Positions 56,351 to 64,000 of a stretch of DNA of 64,000 nucleotides are shown here, one piece after another (position 1 is the first letter of the stretch; every line of letters starts with the position of its first letter). Source of the DNA: an uncultured Ruminiclostridium sp. (GTDB lineage: Bacteria; Bacillota; Clostridia; Oscillospirales; Ruminococcaceae); the NCBI GenBank assembly GCA_947627695.1, contig CANQXF010000008.1, forward strand, positions 1-64,000, given 5' to 3'. The notes below the pieces were generated by a model. The model had not been told where the DNA came from, made no database searches, and saw only the letters and a program-made list of their open reading frames with translations. A program made the translations under genes and the position numbers.

Positions 56351-57240
56351 TTTGCCTCCGTAGTGATGAAGCGGCGCAGGACCTTGAGGGAATCGCCTTC
56401 CGTCCTGCCTACTCCTAAAAATGCGCCCTGTGCGCTTTCTATATAATAATTTCCGTCATAAAGGCGGTCAAGTGAAATTCTGTTTACGTCAAGCACCACG
56501 CCGCTTAAGAACATTCTTGTCTGTATCTCGTCCAGCTTTGCCTTTGGCAATGCCTCATACAGCTTTCCCACGGGGATAAGCAGCTGTTCCAGCTCCTCTG
56601 CCGTTTTGCCCTCAAGCTGAGAGAGCCTGCGGCAGTCGCTCAGGGTGAAAATGCCTGAGCGAGTGCGGACAAGGCTTGTCATAACGGCGCCTGCGCCTGT
56701 TTTCTTTCCTATATCGCTTATCAGGGTGCGTATGTAGGTGCCTTTTGAGCAGGACACCGTCATCACGCCCTCGTTGTTTTCGTATTCATCTATGTTTAAC
56801 TCGTATATCGTGACGGGGCGGGGCTTTCGCTCCACCTCTATCCCCTGCCTTGCAAGGGCGTAAAGCCGCTGTCCGTTTACTTTCACGGCGGAATACATAG
56901 GCGGGGTCTGCATTATCTCCCCCTTAAATCCCGCCGAAGCGTCAAGCAGCGTTTTCTTATCGATTATTTTATCGCTTTGGGAAAGTATTTTTCCCGTAAC
57001 GTCTTCCGTGTCAGTCGTGAGTCCCAGTTTAAAGCCCGCCTTGTATTCCTTCCCCTCGTCGGGGCAGAAATCGGCGGCTTTTGCGGCGTTTCCCACAAAC
57101 AGGGGCAAAACTCCCTCCGCCATCGGGTCGAGGGTCCCGCCGTGACCTATCTTTTTTGTGTGGAAAATTCCCCTCGCCTTTGCCACAACGTCAAAGGACG
57201 TCCAGCCCTTTTCCTTGTAAATGCAGATTATACCATTCAT
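56347..57240 (-). CDS. truB: tRNA pseudouridine-55 synthase
   Basis: 297 residues from the ATG at 57240, which overlaps the nrnA stop as ATGA; the longer frame runs inside nrnA. MNGIICIYKEKGWTSFDVV and the catalytic Asp in KIGHGGTLDPMAEGVLPLFVG; KGTYIRTLISDIGKKTG is the RNA-binding block. It makes pseudouridine 55 in the T loop of tRNAs. Coupled to ribF, the usual arrangement. Confidence 0.95.
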   Translation of the reverse strand: MNGIICIYKEKGWTSFDVVAKARGIFHTKKIGHGGTLDPMAEGVLPLFVGNAAKAADFCPDEGKEYKAGFKLGLTTDTEDVTGKILSQSDKIIDKKTLLDASAGFKGEIMQTPPMYSAVKVNGQRLYALARQGIEVERKPRPVTIYELNIDEYENNEGVMTVSCSKGTYIRTLISDIGKKTGAGAVMTSLVRTRSGIFTLSDCRRLSQLEGKTAEELEQLLIPVGKLYEALPKAKLDEIQTRMFLSGVVLDVNRISLDRLYDGNYYIESAQGAFLGVGRTEGDSLKVLRRFITTEAK

Positions 57241-58196
57241 TTCAGAGCATTTATCGCATCGGTGACGGCTTTTATTATCTGCGCCTTTGCCTCCTCGGCG
57301 GTCATATGCTTGAAGGAACAGCCCGCGGCTCTGATATGTCCGCCGCCGCCGAACAGTCCGCATACCTCCTGAACGTTCACGTTGTTGGAGCGCATTGAGG
57401 CTTTCCAGCCGTCCTCGCGCTGTTTCAGCACAACGCCCACCTCAACTCCCTCTATCTCACGGGGCAGGGAGGAAATGCCGTTTATGTCCTCGCTGTCCAC
57501 GCTGTTCATCAGCTCTTCTGTCAGGACGACTATTGCGCCCTTGTCATCAGCGAAAAATTCCATATCCTGCAAGACCTTTTGCTCCAGCAAAATTCTCGCC
57601 TTGGATTTCATATCGAACAGAACGTAATTCAGCGTTCCCATATCAAAGCCGCAGTCTATCAGCTTTCCCGCCTTTTCGTGAGTAAGGCGGGTGGTGCTGC
57701 CGTATTTGAAACAGCCTGTGTCGGTGGCTATCCCCGTGTAAAGGCAGACGGCGATATCCTCGTTCATATCTGCGCCTAAAAGCTGTATCAGGTCGTATAT
57801 TATCTCAGACGCCGCTGCGGCGGTGTCGTCAACGTAAATGTGCTTTGCAAAAGGAACGTGGGAAAGGTGATGATCGATAGCCAGATCCACCTTATCGCCG
57901 TAGACCTCCTCCAATTTTCCTAAAAGCGCCTTGTCCGCCACGTCAACGGAAATTATGGTCTTTTCCTCAAACTCCTGCGGTATTATCGCCTTTTTCATAT
58001 AGGAAAAGCGCTGTGACAGGGGGTCTGCGCAGGCTATCTTTGCCCGCTTTCCTATGCTTTGCAGCGCTCCGCAAAGGCTGTATGAACAGCCGAAGGTGTC
58101 CCCGTCGGGATTTGCGTGGGAGAGAATGAGAAAATCGTCGTTCCGGCGGATAAGCTCCGCCGCTTGCTCCAAAGTGATGTTGGTGGCTTTGTTCAT
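57237..58196 (-). CDS. nrnA: DHH/DHHA1 phosphoesterase (NrnA-like nanoRNase/pAp phosphatase)
   Basis: 319 residues from the ATG at 58196 (AAAGGATC upstream). DHH domain motifs LILSHANPDGDTFGCS, ISVDVAD, AIDHHLSHVPF (DHH) and YTGIATDTGCF; DHHA1 C-terminal domain with SMRSNNVNVQEVCGLFGGGGHIRAAG. It degrades 2- to 5-mer RNA and dephosphorylates pAp in relatives. Position between rbfA and truB is normal in Firmicutes. Confidence 0.93.
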   Translation of the reverse strand: MNKATNITLEQAAELIRRNDDFLILSHANPDGDTFGCSYSLCGALQSIGKRAKIACADPLSQRFSYMKKAIIPQEFEEKTIISVDVADKALLGKLEEVYGDKVDLAIDHHLSHVPFAKHIYVDDTAAAASEIIYDLIQLLGADMNEDIAVCLYTGIATDTGCFKYGSTTRLTHEKAGKLIDCGFDMGTLNYVLFDMKSKARILLEQKVLQDMEFFADDKGAIVVLTEELMNSVDSEDINGISSLPREIEGVEVGVVLKQREDGWKASMRSNNVNVQEVCGLFGGGGHIRAAGCSFKHMTAEEAKAQIIKAVTDAINALK

Positions 58197-58291
58197 TGTT
58201 GAGAGATCCTTTCGCCGCTGTGCGGCTCGTGCGCTCCCGTAATGCGGGAGCATTTTTTGCTTCTGTCCGAAATTTTTCCTTAGGCGGGATA

Positions 58292-58648
58292 TCAGCTTTC
58301 CTTATCCGACTCTGGCAGTCCCGCTATGATGTTGTTTATCTTTTCGTAATAATCCAGAGAATCGTCCGCAATAAAGGTTATCTCAGGCATTTTCCGCATT
58401 TTTATGCGGGCGTTTATCTGCCGCTTGAAAAAGCCCTCCGCCTTTTGCAGTGTCTTTACCGCCTCGGCGGTCTTTGCTCCGCCCATAGCGCTGACGTACA
58501 CCTTGCAGTAGCTCAGGTCGTTTGTAAGCTCAACTCTTGTGACAGTCACTATCCCTTGGGAAATGTGCTTGTCTTTAAGCTGAGTCATAGCCACGGATAT
58601 TTCTCTTTTAACGTCCTCGGTGAGACGGCTGATGTTGTGATTAGACAC
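58292..58648 (-). CDS. rbfA: Ribosome-binding factor A
   Basis: 118 residues from a GTG start at 58648 (GGGGGT upstream); the longer ATG frame at 58804 would run through a repeat element and is not credible. KH-like fold: HNISRLTEDVKREISVAMTQL, VTRVELTNDLSYCKVYVSAMG, RIKMRKMPEITFIADDSLDY. It acts in late 30S maturation near the 16S 5' helix. A 245-bp repeat lies between infB and this gene. Confidence 0.92.
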   Translation of the reverse strand: MSNHNISRLTEDVKREISVAMTQLKDKHISQGIVTVTRVELTNDLSYCKVYVSAMGGAKTAEAVKTLQKAEGFFKRQINARIKMRKMPEITFIADDSLDYYEKINNIIAGLPESDKES

Positions 58649-58665
58649 TTTTACCCCCGTTTTTG

Positions 58666-58910
58666 CAGTTGACAGTGTACAGTGTACAGTTGACAGTTGT
58701 GGAGTCCGCTTCGCGGACGGATTTGAAATGACAGGCAGAAATTTGCAGGCGGCAATTCTAAATTCATCGCCGCAGGCGTCCAATATTGCGGTTTTGCGTA
58801 GCAAAATGAATTTCCTTTAGGGAAATTCAAGCAATGTTGGATCGTACTTTCGGCTTGCCGAAAGTACCGGATACCACAACTGTACACTGTCAACTGTCAA
58901 CTTTCAACTG
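58666..58910. repeat. Dispersed CAGTTGACAGT element, full copy 4 with inverted ends
   Basis: Left end CAGTTGACAGTGTACAGTGT and right end (reverse) CAGTTGAAAGTTGACAGTTG are imperfect inverted repeats about 42 nt long. Inside are three palindromes: GTCCGC-TT-GCGGAC, GAATTTCC..GGAAATTC and GTACTTTCGGC..GCCGAAAGTAC. No transposase or long frame: a MITE-like, non-coding element of about 245 bp between infB and rbfA. Confidence 0.8.
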
Positions 58911-58913
58911 TAT

Positions 58914-61541
58914 TCAATCTCTGTATTCTTCCATATAATAGCACTCAAATACGTCGCCTTCCTTGATGTCGCCGAATTTTTCCAGCGAAACGCCGCATTC
59001 AAAGCCCTGCGCCACTTCCTTGGCGTCGTCCTTGAAACGCTTTAAGCCCGCTATCTTGTCGTCCGCTACGATTATGCCGTCGCGCACTACTCTTATCATT
59101 GTACTGCGCTGGAGCTTGCCCTCGGTGACGTAACAGCCTGCGACAGGTCCTACGCCTGTTATCTTGTAGGTCATACGTACGTCCGCCTTGCCCAGCATCA
59201 CTTCCCTGTACTTGGGAGCCAACATGCCCTTCATAGCGGTCTCAACTTCTTCTATTGCGTCGTAAATTATGCGGTAAAGTCTTATGTCAACGCCGTCACG
59301 CTTTGCGTTTTCCTGGGCGGCGGGATTGGGTCTTACGTTAAAGCCCACAATTATAGCGTTGGAGGCGCTTGCGAGCATTACATCGCTTTCGCTTACTGCG
59401 CCGACTGCGCCGTGGATAACTCTCACTCTCACCTCGCTGTTGGACAGCTTTTCAAGGGACTGCTTAACAGCCTCCACCGAGCCTTGAACGTCCGCCTTGA
59501 CGATAAGGCGAAGCTCTTTCATCTCGCCCTCTTCTATCTGAGCGAACAGGTTGTCGAGAGTTACCTTCTGATACAGGCTGAACTGAGCCTCTTTCTCCTC
59601 GAATTTGCGCTTTTCAACAAGCTCTCTCGCCAGCTTTTCGTCCTCAACGGCGGCAAAGGTGTCGCCTGCGGCGGGAACCTCGCCAAGTCCCATAATTTCA
59701 ACGGGAACGCTGGGTCCTGCCTCTTTGATGGAACGTCCCGTGTCGTCACGCATAACACGCACGTGTCCCACGGCTGTGCCTGCGATGATAACGTCGCCTG
59801 CGTGGAGCGTGCCGTTCTGCACAAGCAAGGTCGCGATAGGGCCTCTGCCCTTGTCCAGTCTTGCCTCGATGACTGCGCCCTTGGCAAGGCGGTCGGGATT
59901 TGCCTTGAGCTCCATAACGTCGGCGGTAAGGTTTATCATTTCAAGCAGGGTGTCCATTCCCTCGCCCGTCTTTGCGGAAACGGGAACGCAGATAACGTCG
60001 CCGCCCCATTCCTCGCAAAGCAGGTCGTGTTCAGTAAGCTCCTGCTTTATCTTTTCAGGATTTGCGCCGGGTTTATCCATTTTGTTTATGGCTACAATTA
60101 TGCTGACGCCTGCGTCCTTGGCGTGGTGGATAGCTTCAACAGTCTGGGGCATTATGCCGTCGTCGGCGGCAACTACCAGCACCGCTATATCCGTTATCTT
60201 GGCTCCTCTGGCTCTCATAGCGGTAAACGCCTCGTGTCCGGGAGTATCCAGGAAGGTGATGTCCCTGCCGTCCACTTTAACTCTGTAAGCGCCAATGTGC
60301 TGGGTAATTCCTCCCGCCTCTCCTGCGGCAACGTGAGCGTTTCTGATATAGTCTAGGATAGAGGTCTTGCCGTGGTCAACGTGTCCCATAACTACAACTA
60401 CGGGACTTCTGGGCTGGAGATTGTCCTCCTGGTCCTCTTCCTCCACGAACAGGCGTTCCTCGATGGTGACTATCTTTTCCTTTTCAACTTTTGCGCCCAG
60501 CTCCTCCGCTACAAGTGCGGCGGTGTCAAAATCTATGGTCTGGTTTATTGTACACATCTCGCCCAGCTTCATAAGCTGCTTTATCACCTCGGCGGCGTTT
60601 ACCTTAAGCCTTGAGGCAAGCTCGGACACAACTATCTCGTCGGGGATAAGGACTTTAAGCTGCTGCTTTCTGGCTCTTTCCAGCTCAAGGCGTTTCAGCT
60701 TCTGAGCCTCGGTCTCACGCACGTTCTTATTGCCGTACTGACCTTTTTTCTGGCGGCTCTTTTGCTCTATCTTCTGCTTTCTGCCTGAAAAATCACCTCT
60801 GCCCGAGGTCTGGGTGGCTATGGACTCGTACTTTTCGTTGTACTTGTCAAGATCCACATAGCTGCCCCTTGTGTCAACGTGCTTGGTGACCTGCTCGCCA
60901 CGCTTCTGCTCGGTATTTTCCTTTTTTTCCTTACGCTTGGCGACAGGCGGCTCGTTGGTCTTTATGGTGCTGATATCCACCTTGGCGGCAGGCTGTTTGG
61001 GCAGTATCTTGGGAGTTTTCTCCTTTTTGGGCGGCTGGGGCTTTTCAGCAGGCTTTGTTTCCTGCTTTGGCCTTTCAGCCTTGGGAGCAGGCTTGGGCTT
61101 TTCGGCAGGCTTTTGCTCTGCGGCCTTCTTTGCCGCTTCTTCCGCCTTTTTAGCTTCCTCTGCGGCTTTCTTCGCAGCGGCGGCTTTTTTGGCTTCCTCT
61201 GCCTTTTTAGCCTCTTCTGCTTTTTTAGCTTCTTCCGCCTTTTTCTTTTCCTCAGCCTTCTTAGCCTCTTCAGCCGCTTTCTTTGCCGCTTCCTCCGCCT
61301 TTTTAGCCTCCTCGGCTCTGGCGGCGCGCGCCTTATCTCCCTCGGCGAAATACTCGTCGAAGCTCTTTACCTGATTGTCCTGAGTCAGTTTGTCCAGAAT
61401 GATGTCCAGCTCCTCACCCACGAAGGTGGAGCCTACCTTCTTCTCGACTCCCGTGTACTGAGAAACTATGCCGATAAGGTCGGCGGGAGCGCTGTTAAGG
61501 TCCTTTGCGAAATCTCTGATTTTTGCTTTGTTGCTTTCCAT
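58914..61541 (-). CDS. infB: Translation initiation factor IF-2
   Basis: 875 residues. N-terminal domain ([20 protein letters not shown]), then a long coiled stretch of A/K/E repeats ([15 protein letters not shown].., about 70-150) and a basic linker, then the GTPase: [21 protein letters not shown], and C-terminal domains that bind fMet-tRNA. The repeats are of the normal IF-2 linker type. GGGGGA lies before the ATG. It delivers initiator tRNA to the 30S subunit. It is encoded in the classic nusA-infB-rbfA order. Confidence 0.96.
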   Translation of the reverse strand: MESNKAKIRDFAKDLNSAPADLIGIVSQYTGVEKKVGSTFVGEELDIILDKLTQDNQVKSFDEYFAEGDKARAARAEEAKKAEEAAKKAAEEAKKAEEKKKAEEAKKAEEAKKAEEAKKAAAAKKAAEEAKKAEEAAKKAAEQKPAEKPKPAPKAERPKQETKPAEKPQPPKKEKTPKILPKQPAAKVDISTIKTNEPPVAKRKEKKENTEQKRGEQVTKHVDTRGSYVDLDKYNEKYESIATQTSGRGDFSGRKQKIEQKSRQKKGQYGNKNVRETEAQKLKRLELERARKQQLKVLIPDEIVVSELASRLKVNAAEVIKQLMKLGEMCTINQTIDFDTAALVAEELGAKVEKEKIVTIEERLFVEEEDQEDNLQPRSPVVVVMGHVDHGKTSILDYIRNAHVAAGEAGGITQHIGAYRVKVDGRDITFLDTPGHEAFTAMRARGAKITDIAVLVVAADDGIMPQTVEAIHHAKDAGVSIIVAINKMDKPGANPEKIKQELTEHDLLCEEWGGDVICVPVSAKTGEGMDTLLEMINLTADVMELKANPDRLAKGAVIEARLDKGRGPIATLLVQNGTLHAGDVIIAGTAVGHVRVMRDDTGRSIKEAGPSVPVEIMGLGEVPAAGDTFAAVEDEKLARELVEKRKFEEKEAQFSLYQKVTLDNLFAQIEEGEMKELRLIVKADVQGSVEAVKQSLEKLSNSEVRVRVIHGAVGAVSESDVMLASASNAIIVGFNVRPNPAAQENAKRDGVDIRLYRIIYDAIEEVETAMKGMLAPKYREVMLGKADVRMTYKITGVGPVAGCYVTEGKLQRSTMIRVVRDGIIVADDKIAGLKRFKDDAKEVAQGFECGVSLEKFGDIKEGDVFECYYMEEYRD

Positions 61542-61592
61542 TAAATATCCCCCAAGAATAAGTAGATATGATTTTTATTTTTTGTTTTTATA

Positions 61593-61907
61593 CTAAAGCT
61601 GTTCGCAGTCCTTTGCGGAGGTCTTCCAAAAGCCCTCGTCCGTGACGGCGATTATCCCCGTTTTCTTTCCCAGTATCGCCCCTGTTTCCTCCATACCTGC
61701 GGGGAGAACGGCGATCTCAAGGCGGAAACAAAATTTATCTCTTAAAAATAATATTTCCTTTTTGGATTTTGGTGACAGGTCGCTTGCAAGAAATATCCCG
61801 CAGACCTTTGAGGACGGGTCTTTAATTTCTCTCTCAACTGCGTCGAAGCCTGTTATCAGAACGCCCTTTTTCTTCATAAGTCCCAAAGTCGAAATATTCA
61901 TATTCAT
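61593..61907 (-). CDS. ylxQ: L7Ae/YlxQ-like RNA-binding protein
   Basis: 104 residues if the ATG at 61907 (overlapping the ylxR stop, ATGA) is used; ATG at 61901 is equally good by spacing to AGGA. STLGLMKKKGVLITGFDAVEREI..VCGIFLASDLSPKSKKEI fits the L30e/L7Ae fold that binds RNA K-turns. It is the usual partner of ylxR in this operon. Confidence 0.85.
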   Translation of the reverse strand: MNMNISTLGLMKKKGVLITGFDAVEREIKDPSSKVCGIFLASDLSPKSKKEILFLRDKFCFRLEIAVLPAGMEETGAILGKKTGIIAVTDEGFWKTSAKDCEQL

Positions 61908-62173
61908 TCTTCCTGTGCGGTTATTTCTTCTTTCAGGCGGCTGTACACCTCGTCGGGAATTTTGCATTTGAAAGAGCGCTCAAAGGCTTTTTTCTTCACC
62001 GCTTTTTCAAAGCAGGCAAGGTCTTTGCAGATATAAGCTCCTCTGCCCGACTTTTTTCCCGTAAGGTCAAGGGAGATATCTCCCTCCTTGCTCCTGACTA
62101 TGCGGAGCAGTCCCTTTTTCCCCAGCATTTCGTCACAGCCGAGGCATTTTCTCATAGATACTTTCTTTTCCAA
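61904..62173 (-). CDS. ylxR: YlxR family RNA-binding protein (DUF448)
   Basis: 89 residues. The YlxR motif MRKCLGCDEMLGKKGLLRIVR, with two Cys, and GKKSGRGAYICKDLACFEKAVKKKAFERSF. It is a small basic protein that binds RNA in known structures; a link to RNase P and transcription has been reported in relatives. Located between nusA and ylxQ. Confidence 0.93.
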   Translation of the reverse strand: MEKKVSMRKCLGCDEMLGKKGLLRIVRSKEGDISLDLTGKKSGRGAYICKDLACFEKAVKKKAFERSFKCKIPDEVYSRLKEEITAQEE

Positions 62174-62189
62174 TGCCGTTCACCGTTCC

Positions 62190-63266
62190 TCAGCCCTCAA
62201 AAAATCCGCTTTCGGGCTTTATGTCTATCTTGTAGCCTGTGAGACGCGCTGCCAGCTTTGCGTTTTGTCCCTTGTTTCCAATAGCGAGGGAAAGCTGATT
62301 GTCGGGAACCAGCACGGTGCAGGACTTCACGTTTTCGTCGGGTATCTCAACGCTAAGCACGTCGGCGGGCTTTAACGCCTGCTTGATGAACTCGGCGGGG
62401 TCGTCGCTGTAAATGACTATGTCTATCTTTTCCCCTTTAAGCTCCTCGCATATCTTGGATATCCTGCTTCTCTGAGGGCCTATGCAGGCGCCGAGGGCGT
62501 CCACGTTGGGGTCGTTGCTGATGACCGCCATTTTACTGCGCTGTCCCGGCTCACGGCTGATGGACTTTATCTCAACTATCCCCTCGTAAATTTCGGGGAC
62601 CTCTATCTCGAACAGGCGCTTTATAAGATCCCTGCCCGTTCTGCTTATCTTGAGCATCGGTCTGCGGTCGGCGGCAGACGCTCCGCTGACGTAGACCTTT
62701 ATCATATCCCCTGCGTGAAGCTCGTCTGCGGGGAGCTGTTCACTGCGAAACAGGGGCACCTCCGTGCCGTTTATGTCAACAATCGCGTTGCCCGTGGCAG
62801 GTTCGACCTTGGTGACACGAACGGTTACCGCCTCGTTTTGAATCTCGCCCCACTGCTCTACCAGCTTGCTGCGCTCCACGTCCTTTATCCCCTGTTTCAT
62901 CACCTGCTTTGCGGTCTGGGCGGCGATACGCCCAAAATGCTTGGTATCAAGAGGAATGGTGCAGATGTCGCCGACTTTAAGGCGCTTGCCGTATTTTTTC
63001 GCCTCGGTGAGAGTTATCTGATTTGCCTCGTCCTCTACGTCCTCAACTATCTCCTTTTGCAGGCTGACGCTGAATTTTCCTGTTTCGGAATCTATGTCAA
63101 ACTTTATGTTCTCACTTCTGGGATATTCCTTTTTCACCGCTATGGTGACGGCGGTCTTTATCTTTTCAACTATCAGCTCAGGCTCGATGTCCTTTTCCTT
63201 GGCAAGGAGAGCCAGCGCCTCAAAAAAATCGTTCTCGTTCACGTTCTCGTTTTTCTTTGCAGCCAT
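62190..63266 (-). CDS. nusA: Transcription termination/antitermination factor NusA
   Basis: 358 residues, the short Gram-positive form without C-terminal acidic repeats. N-terminal domain (EALALLAKEKDIEPELIVEKI), S1 domain (about 130-200; VRVTKVEPATGNAIVDINGTEVPL), KH1/KH2 with ISRTGRDLIKRLFEIEVPEIYEG and NVDALGACIGPQRSRISKI and a final GNKGQNAKLAARLTGYKID. It regulates pausing and termination, and could act on the hairpin in the leader of its own operon. Confidence 0.96.
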   Translation of the reverse strand: MAAKKNENVNENDFFEALALLAKEKDIEPELIVEKIKTAVTIAVKKEYPRSENIKFDIDSETGKFSVSLQKEIVEDVEDEANQITLTEAKKYGKRLKVGDICTIPLDTKHFGRIAAQTAKQVMKQGIKDVERSKLVEQWGEIQNEAVTVRVTKVEPATGNAIVDINGTEVPLFRSEQLPADELHAGDMIKVYVSGASAADRRPMLKISRTGRDLIKRLFEIEVPEIYEGIVEIKSISREPGQRSKMAVISNDPNVDALGACIGPQRSRISKICEELKGEKIDIVIYSDDPAEFIKQALKPADVLSVEIPDENVKSCTVLVPDNQLSLAIGNKGQNAKLAARLTGYKIDIKPESGFFEG

Positions 63267-63306
63267 TTTCGGTTTTCCTCCGTATATTTATTTTGAGTTT
63301 GCTTTT

Positions 63307-63792
63307 TCATATTTCGTCAGGCTCGGCGTTCACTTTTATGCATTTTGAGAGCTTGAGCGTTTCGCCGTTCACTGTTATTTCCTCTTTTTCCTCGTTGTAG
63401 CTTTCAAGTATTCCTGTGACGTATCTTTCGCCGTTTTCCGCCTTGACCTGCGCCTGAACTCCTGTTCCTATGCTGATAAGAAAATGCTCAGGCTTTCTCA
63501 GACGGCGGTAAAGCCCCGGCGAGCCTGTTTCTGCCACGTCGATAAGGGGCAGGCAGGACAGCTTGTCTATCTCCTCGTTCAGCGGCTGACTTATCTCTTC
63601 ACATTCGTCGGTGTCTATTCCGCCCTCGGGCTTGTCGAACAGCACGCGAAGATACCACAAAGCGCCCTCTTTTTCAAACACAACGTCCCACAGCTTGTAG
63701 CCGAAACGCTCCACGATGGGGGCAACTCTTGTAAGAGCCTCTTCCTCCACAGCCTGCGCCTGATTTTTCTTTCCGCCTTTTTGCTTTGACAT
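63307..63792 (-). CDS. rimP: Ribosome maturation factor RimP
   Basis: 161 residues. RimP N-terminal fold (LWDVVFEKEGALWYLRVLFDKPEGGIDTDECEEISQPLNEEID) and C-terminal SH3-like domain (YVTGILESYNEEKEEITVNGE). It assists 30S assembly. It is the first gene of the operon; the leader (63793-63884) holds a 15-bp hairpin. AGAGGC lies before the ATG. Confidence 0.95.
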   Translation of the reverse strand: MSKQKGGKKNQAQAVEEEALTRVAPIVERFGYKLWDVVFEKEGALWYLRVLFDKPEGGIDTDECEEISQPLNEEIDKLSCLPLIDVAETGSPGLYRRLRKPEHFLISIGTGVQAQVKAENGERYVTGILESYNEEKEEITVNGETLKLSKCIKVNAEPDEI

Positions 63793-63830
63793 AGCCTCTC
63801 CGTTTTCTGAAAATAAAATCTCTCATATAA

Positions 63831-63864
63831 AGACTAAAGACTGAGTTCGCTCAGTCTTTAGTCT
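63831..63864 (-). promoter_or_regulatory. 15-bp leader hairpin of the rimP-nusA-infB operon
   Basis: AGACTAAAGACTGAG (63831-63845) and CTCAGTCTTTAGTCT (63850-63864) pair fully around four bases. It starts about 14 nt after the predicted transcription start and lies upstream of rimP. TTATATGAG follows on the minus strand, so it is at most a weak terminator. Attenuation with NusA feedback is possible. Confidence 0.55.
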
Positions 63865-63884
63865 ACCTTATTCTACCTTAAAGT

Positions 63885-63913
63885 ATTATACTCCGTTTTT
63901 TTCCTTTTGTCAA
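63885..63913 (-). promoter_or_regulatory. Consensus promoter of the rimP-nusA-infB-ribF operon
   Basis: Minus strand TTGACA (63913-63908), 17 nt, TATAAT (63890-63885). Confidence 0.85.
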
Positions 63914-63944
63914 TACTTTTTTGGCAATTTTACGGAAATTGCTC

Positions 63945-63973
63945 TTGACGAAAGGGAAATTATGTGATATACT
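63945..63973 (+). promoter_or_regulatory. Promoter facing off the right edge
   Basis: TTGACG (63945-63950), 17 nt, TATACT (63968-63973). Divergent from the rimP promoter; its gene lies beyond the window. Confidence 0.6.
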
Positions 63974-64000
63974 CTTTTTTCGCAGGGAGCTGATATTTCG

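Noticed and set aside
58649-58804. N-terminal extension of rbfA from an ATG at 58804
   Set aside because: It would translate the repeat element; the GTG at 58648 gives the standard length and has a good ribosome binding site.
61070-61340. Tandem A/K/E codon repeats in infB as an unstable or foreign repeat
   Set aside because: Such coiled linkers are normal in the N-terminal part of IF-2.
1-64000. rRNA or tRNA genes
   Set aside because: No stretch with rRNA conserved blocks or a tRNA T-loop/cloverleaf was found in any intergenic gap.

Overview
The window looks like a chromosomal segment of a low-to-mid GC Firmicute of class Clostridia, most likely in the Ruminococcaceae/Oscillospirales. The reasons are the monoderm gene set (spoIIA-type sporulation operon, lipoproteins, no outer-membrane genes), strong AAGGAGG-type ribosome binding sites, TTGACA-17-TATAAT promoters, a T-box before ileS, a GH51 arabinofuranosidase, and a Gram-positive type IV pilus locus. 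The species cannot be named from sequence alone. I saw no rRNA, tRNA or CRISPR array.

Layout. Positions 1-980 hold the end of a mobile element: a tyrosine recombinase cut by the left edge and a candidate small RNA with its own promoter and terminator. Positions 980-8100 carry a patatin-like phospholipase, a cyclophilin lipoprotein, a secreted lipoprotein behind a six-repeat operator, a 2H phosphoesterase, a membrane protein, and a PRTase-like/DegV/ferritin operon. Positions 8500-24500 are metabolic and translational: an EF-G paralogue, epimerase, Nudix, GH51, ilvE, glyQS, T-box-ileS, GNAT, small membrane proteins and citrate synthase. Positions 24600-32000 hold a second gene behind the same six-repeat operator, a NatAB-like ABC exporter, glgA, a polysaccharide deacetylase, an HD phosphohydrolase and a PrsA-like foldase.

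Positions 32200-45260 are a complete type IV pilus locus: pilA, a second pilin, pilT, pilB, pilD (opposite strand), two minor prepilins, a 723-residue PilX/GspK-like protein, pilO, a pilM-pilN fusion and pilC. No secretin or PilP is present, as expected for a cell with one membrane. Positions 45400-50400 carry a ThyX-like protein, aspartate kinase, a SpoIIQ-like M23 protein and the spoIIAA-spoIIAB-sigF operon. Positions 50400-55350 are a four-gene Gld-like ABC cluster. From 63900 down to 55445 runs the rimP-nusA-ylxR-ylxQ-infB-rbfA-nrnA-truB-ribF operon from one consensus promoter with a long leader hairpin.

The less ordinary signals are: (i) two promoters with the same operator, six TTACA/TAACA repeats mostly 11 bp apart, ending exactly 22 nt before a TATAAT, which suggests a small regulon of secreted proteins under a PhoB/PhoP-type regulator; (ii) a dispersed CAGTTGACAGT repeat family with four copies, one lying between the T-box terminator and ileS, one between infB and rbfA, and one supplying the ilvE stop codon; (iii) a candidate intergenic sRNA beside the integrase; (iv) an EF-G paralogue whose NKxD motif reads TRME; (v) a large non-canonical pilus tip candidate; (vi) a G-quadruplex motif with single-base loops between lysC and the SpoIIQ-like gene.
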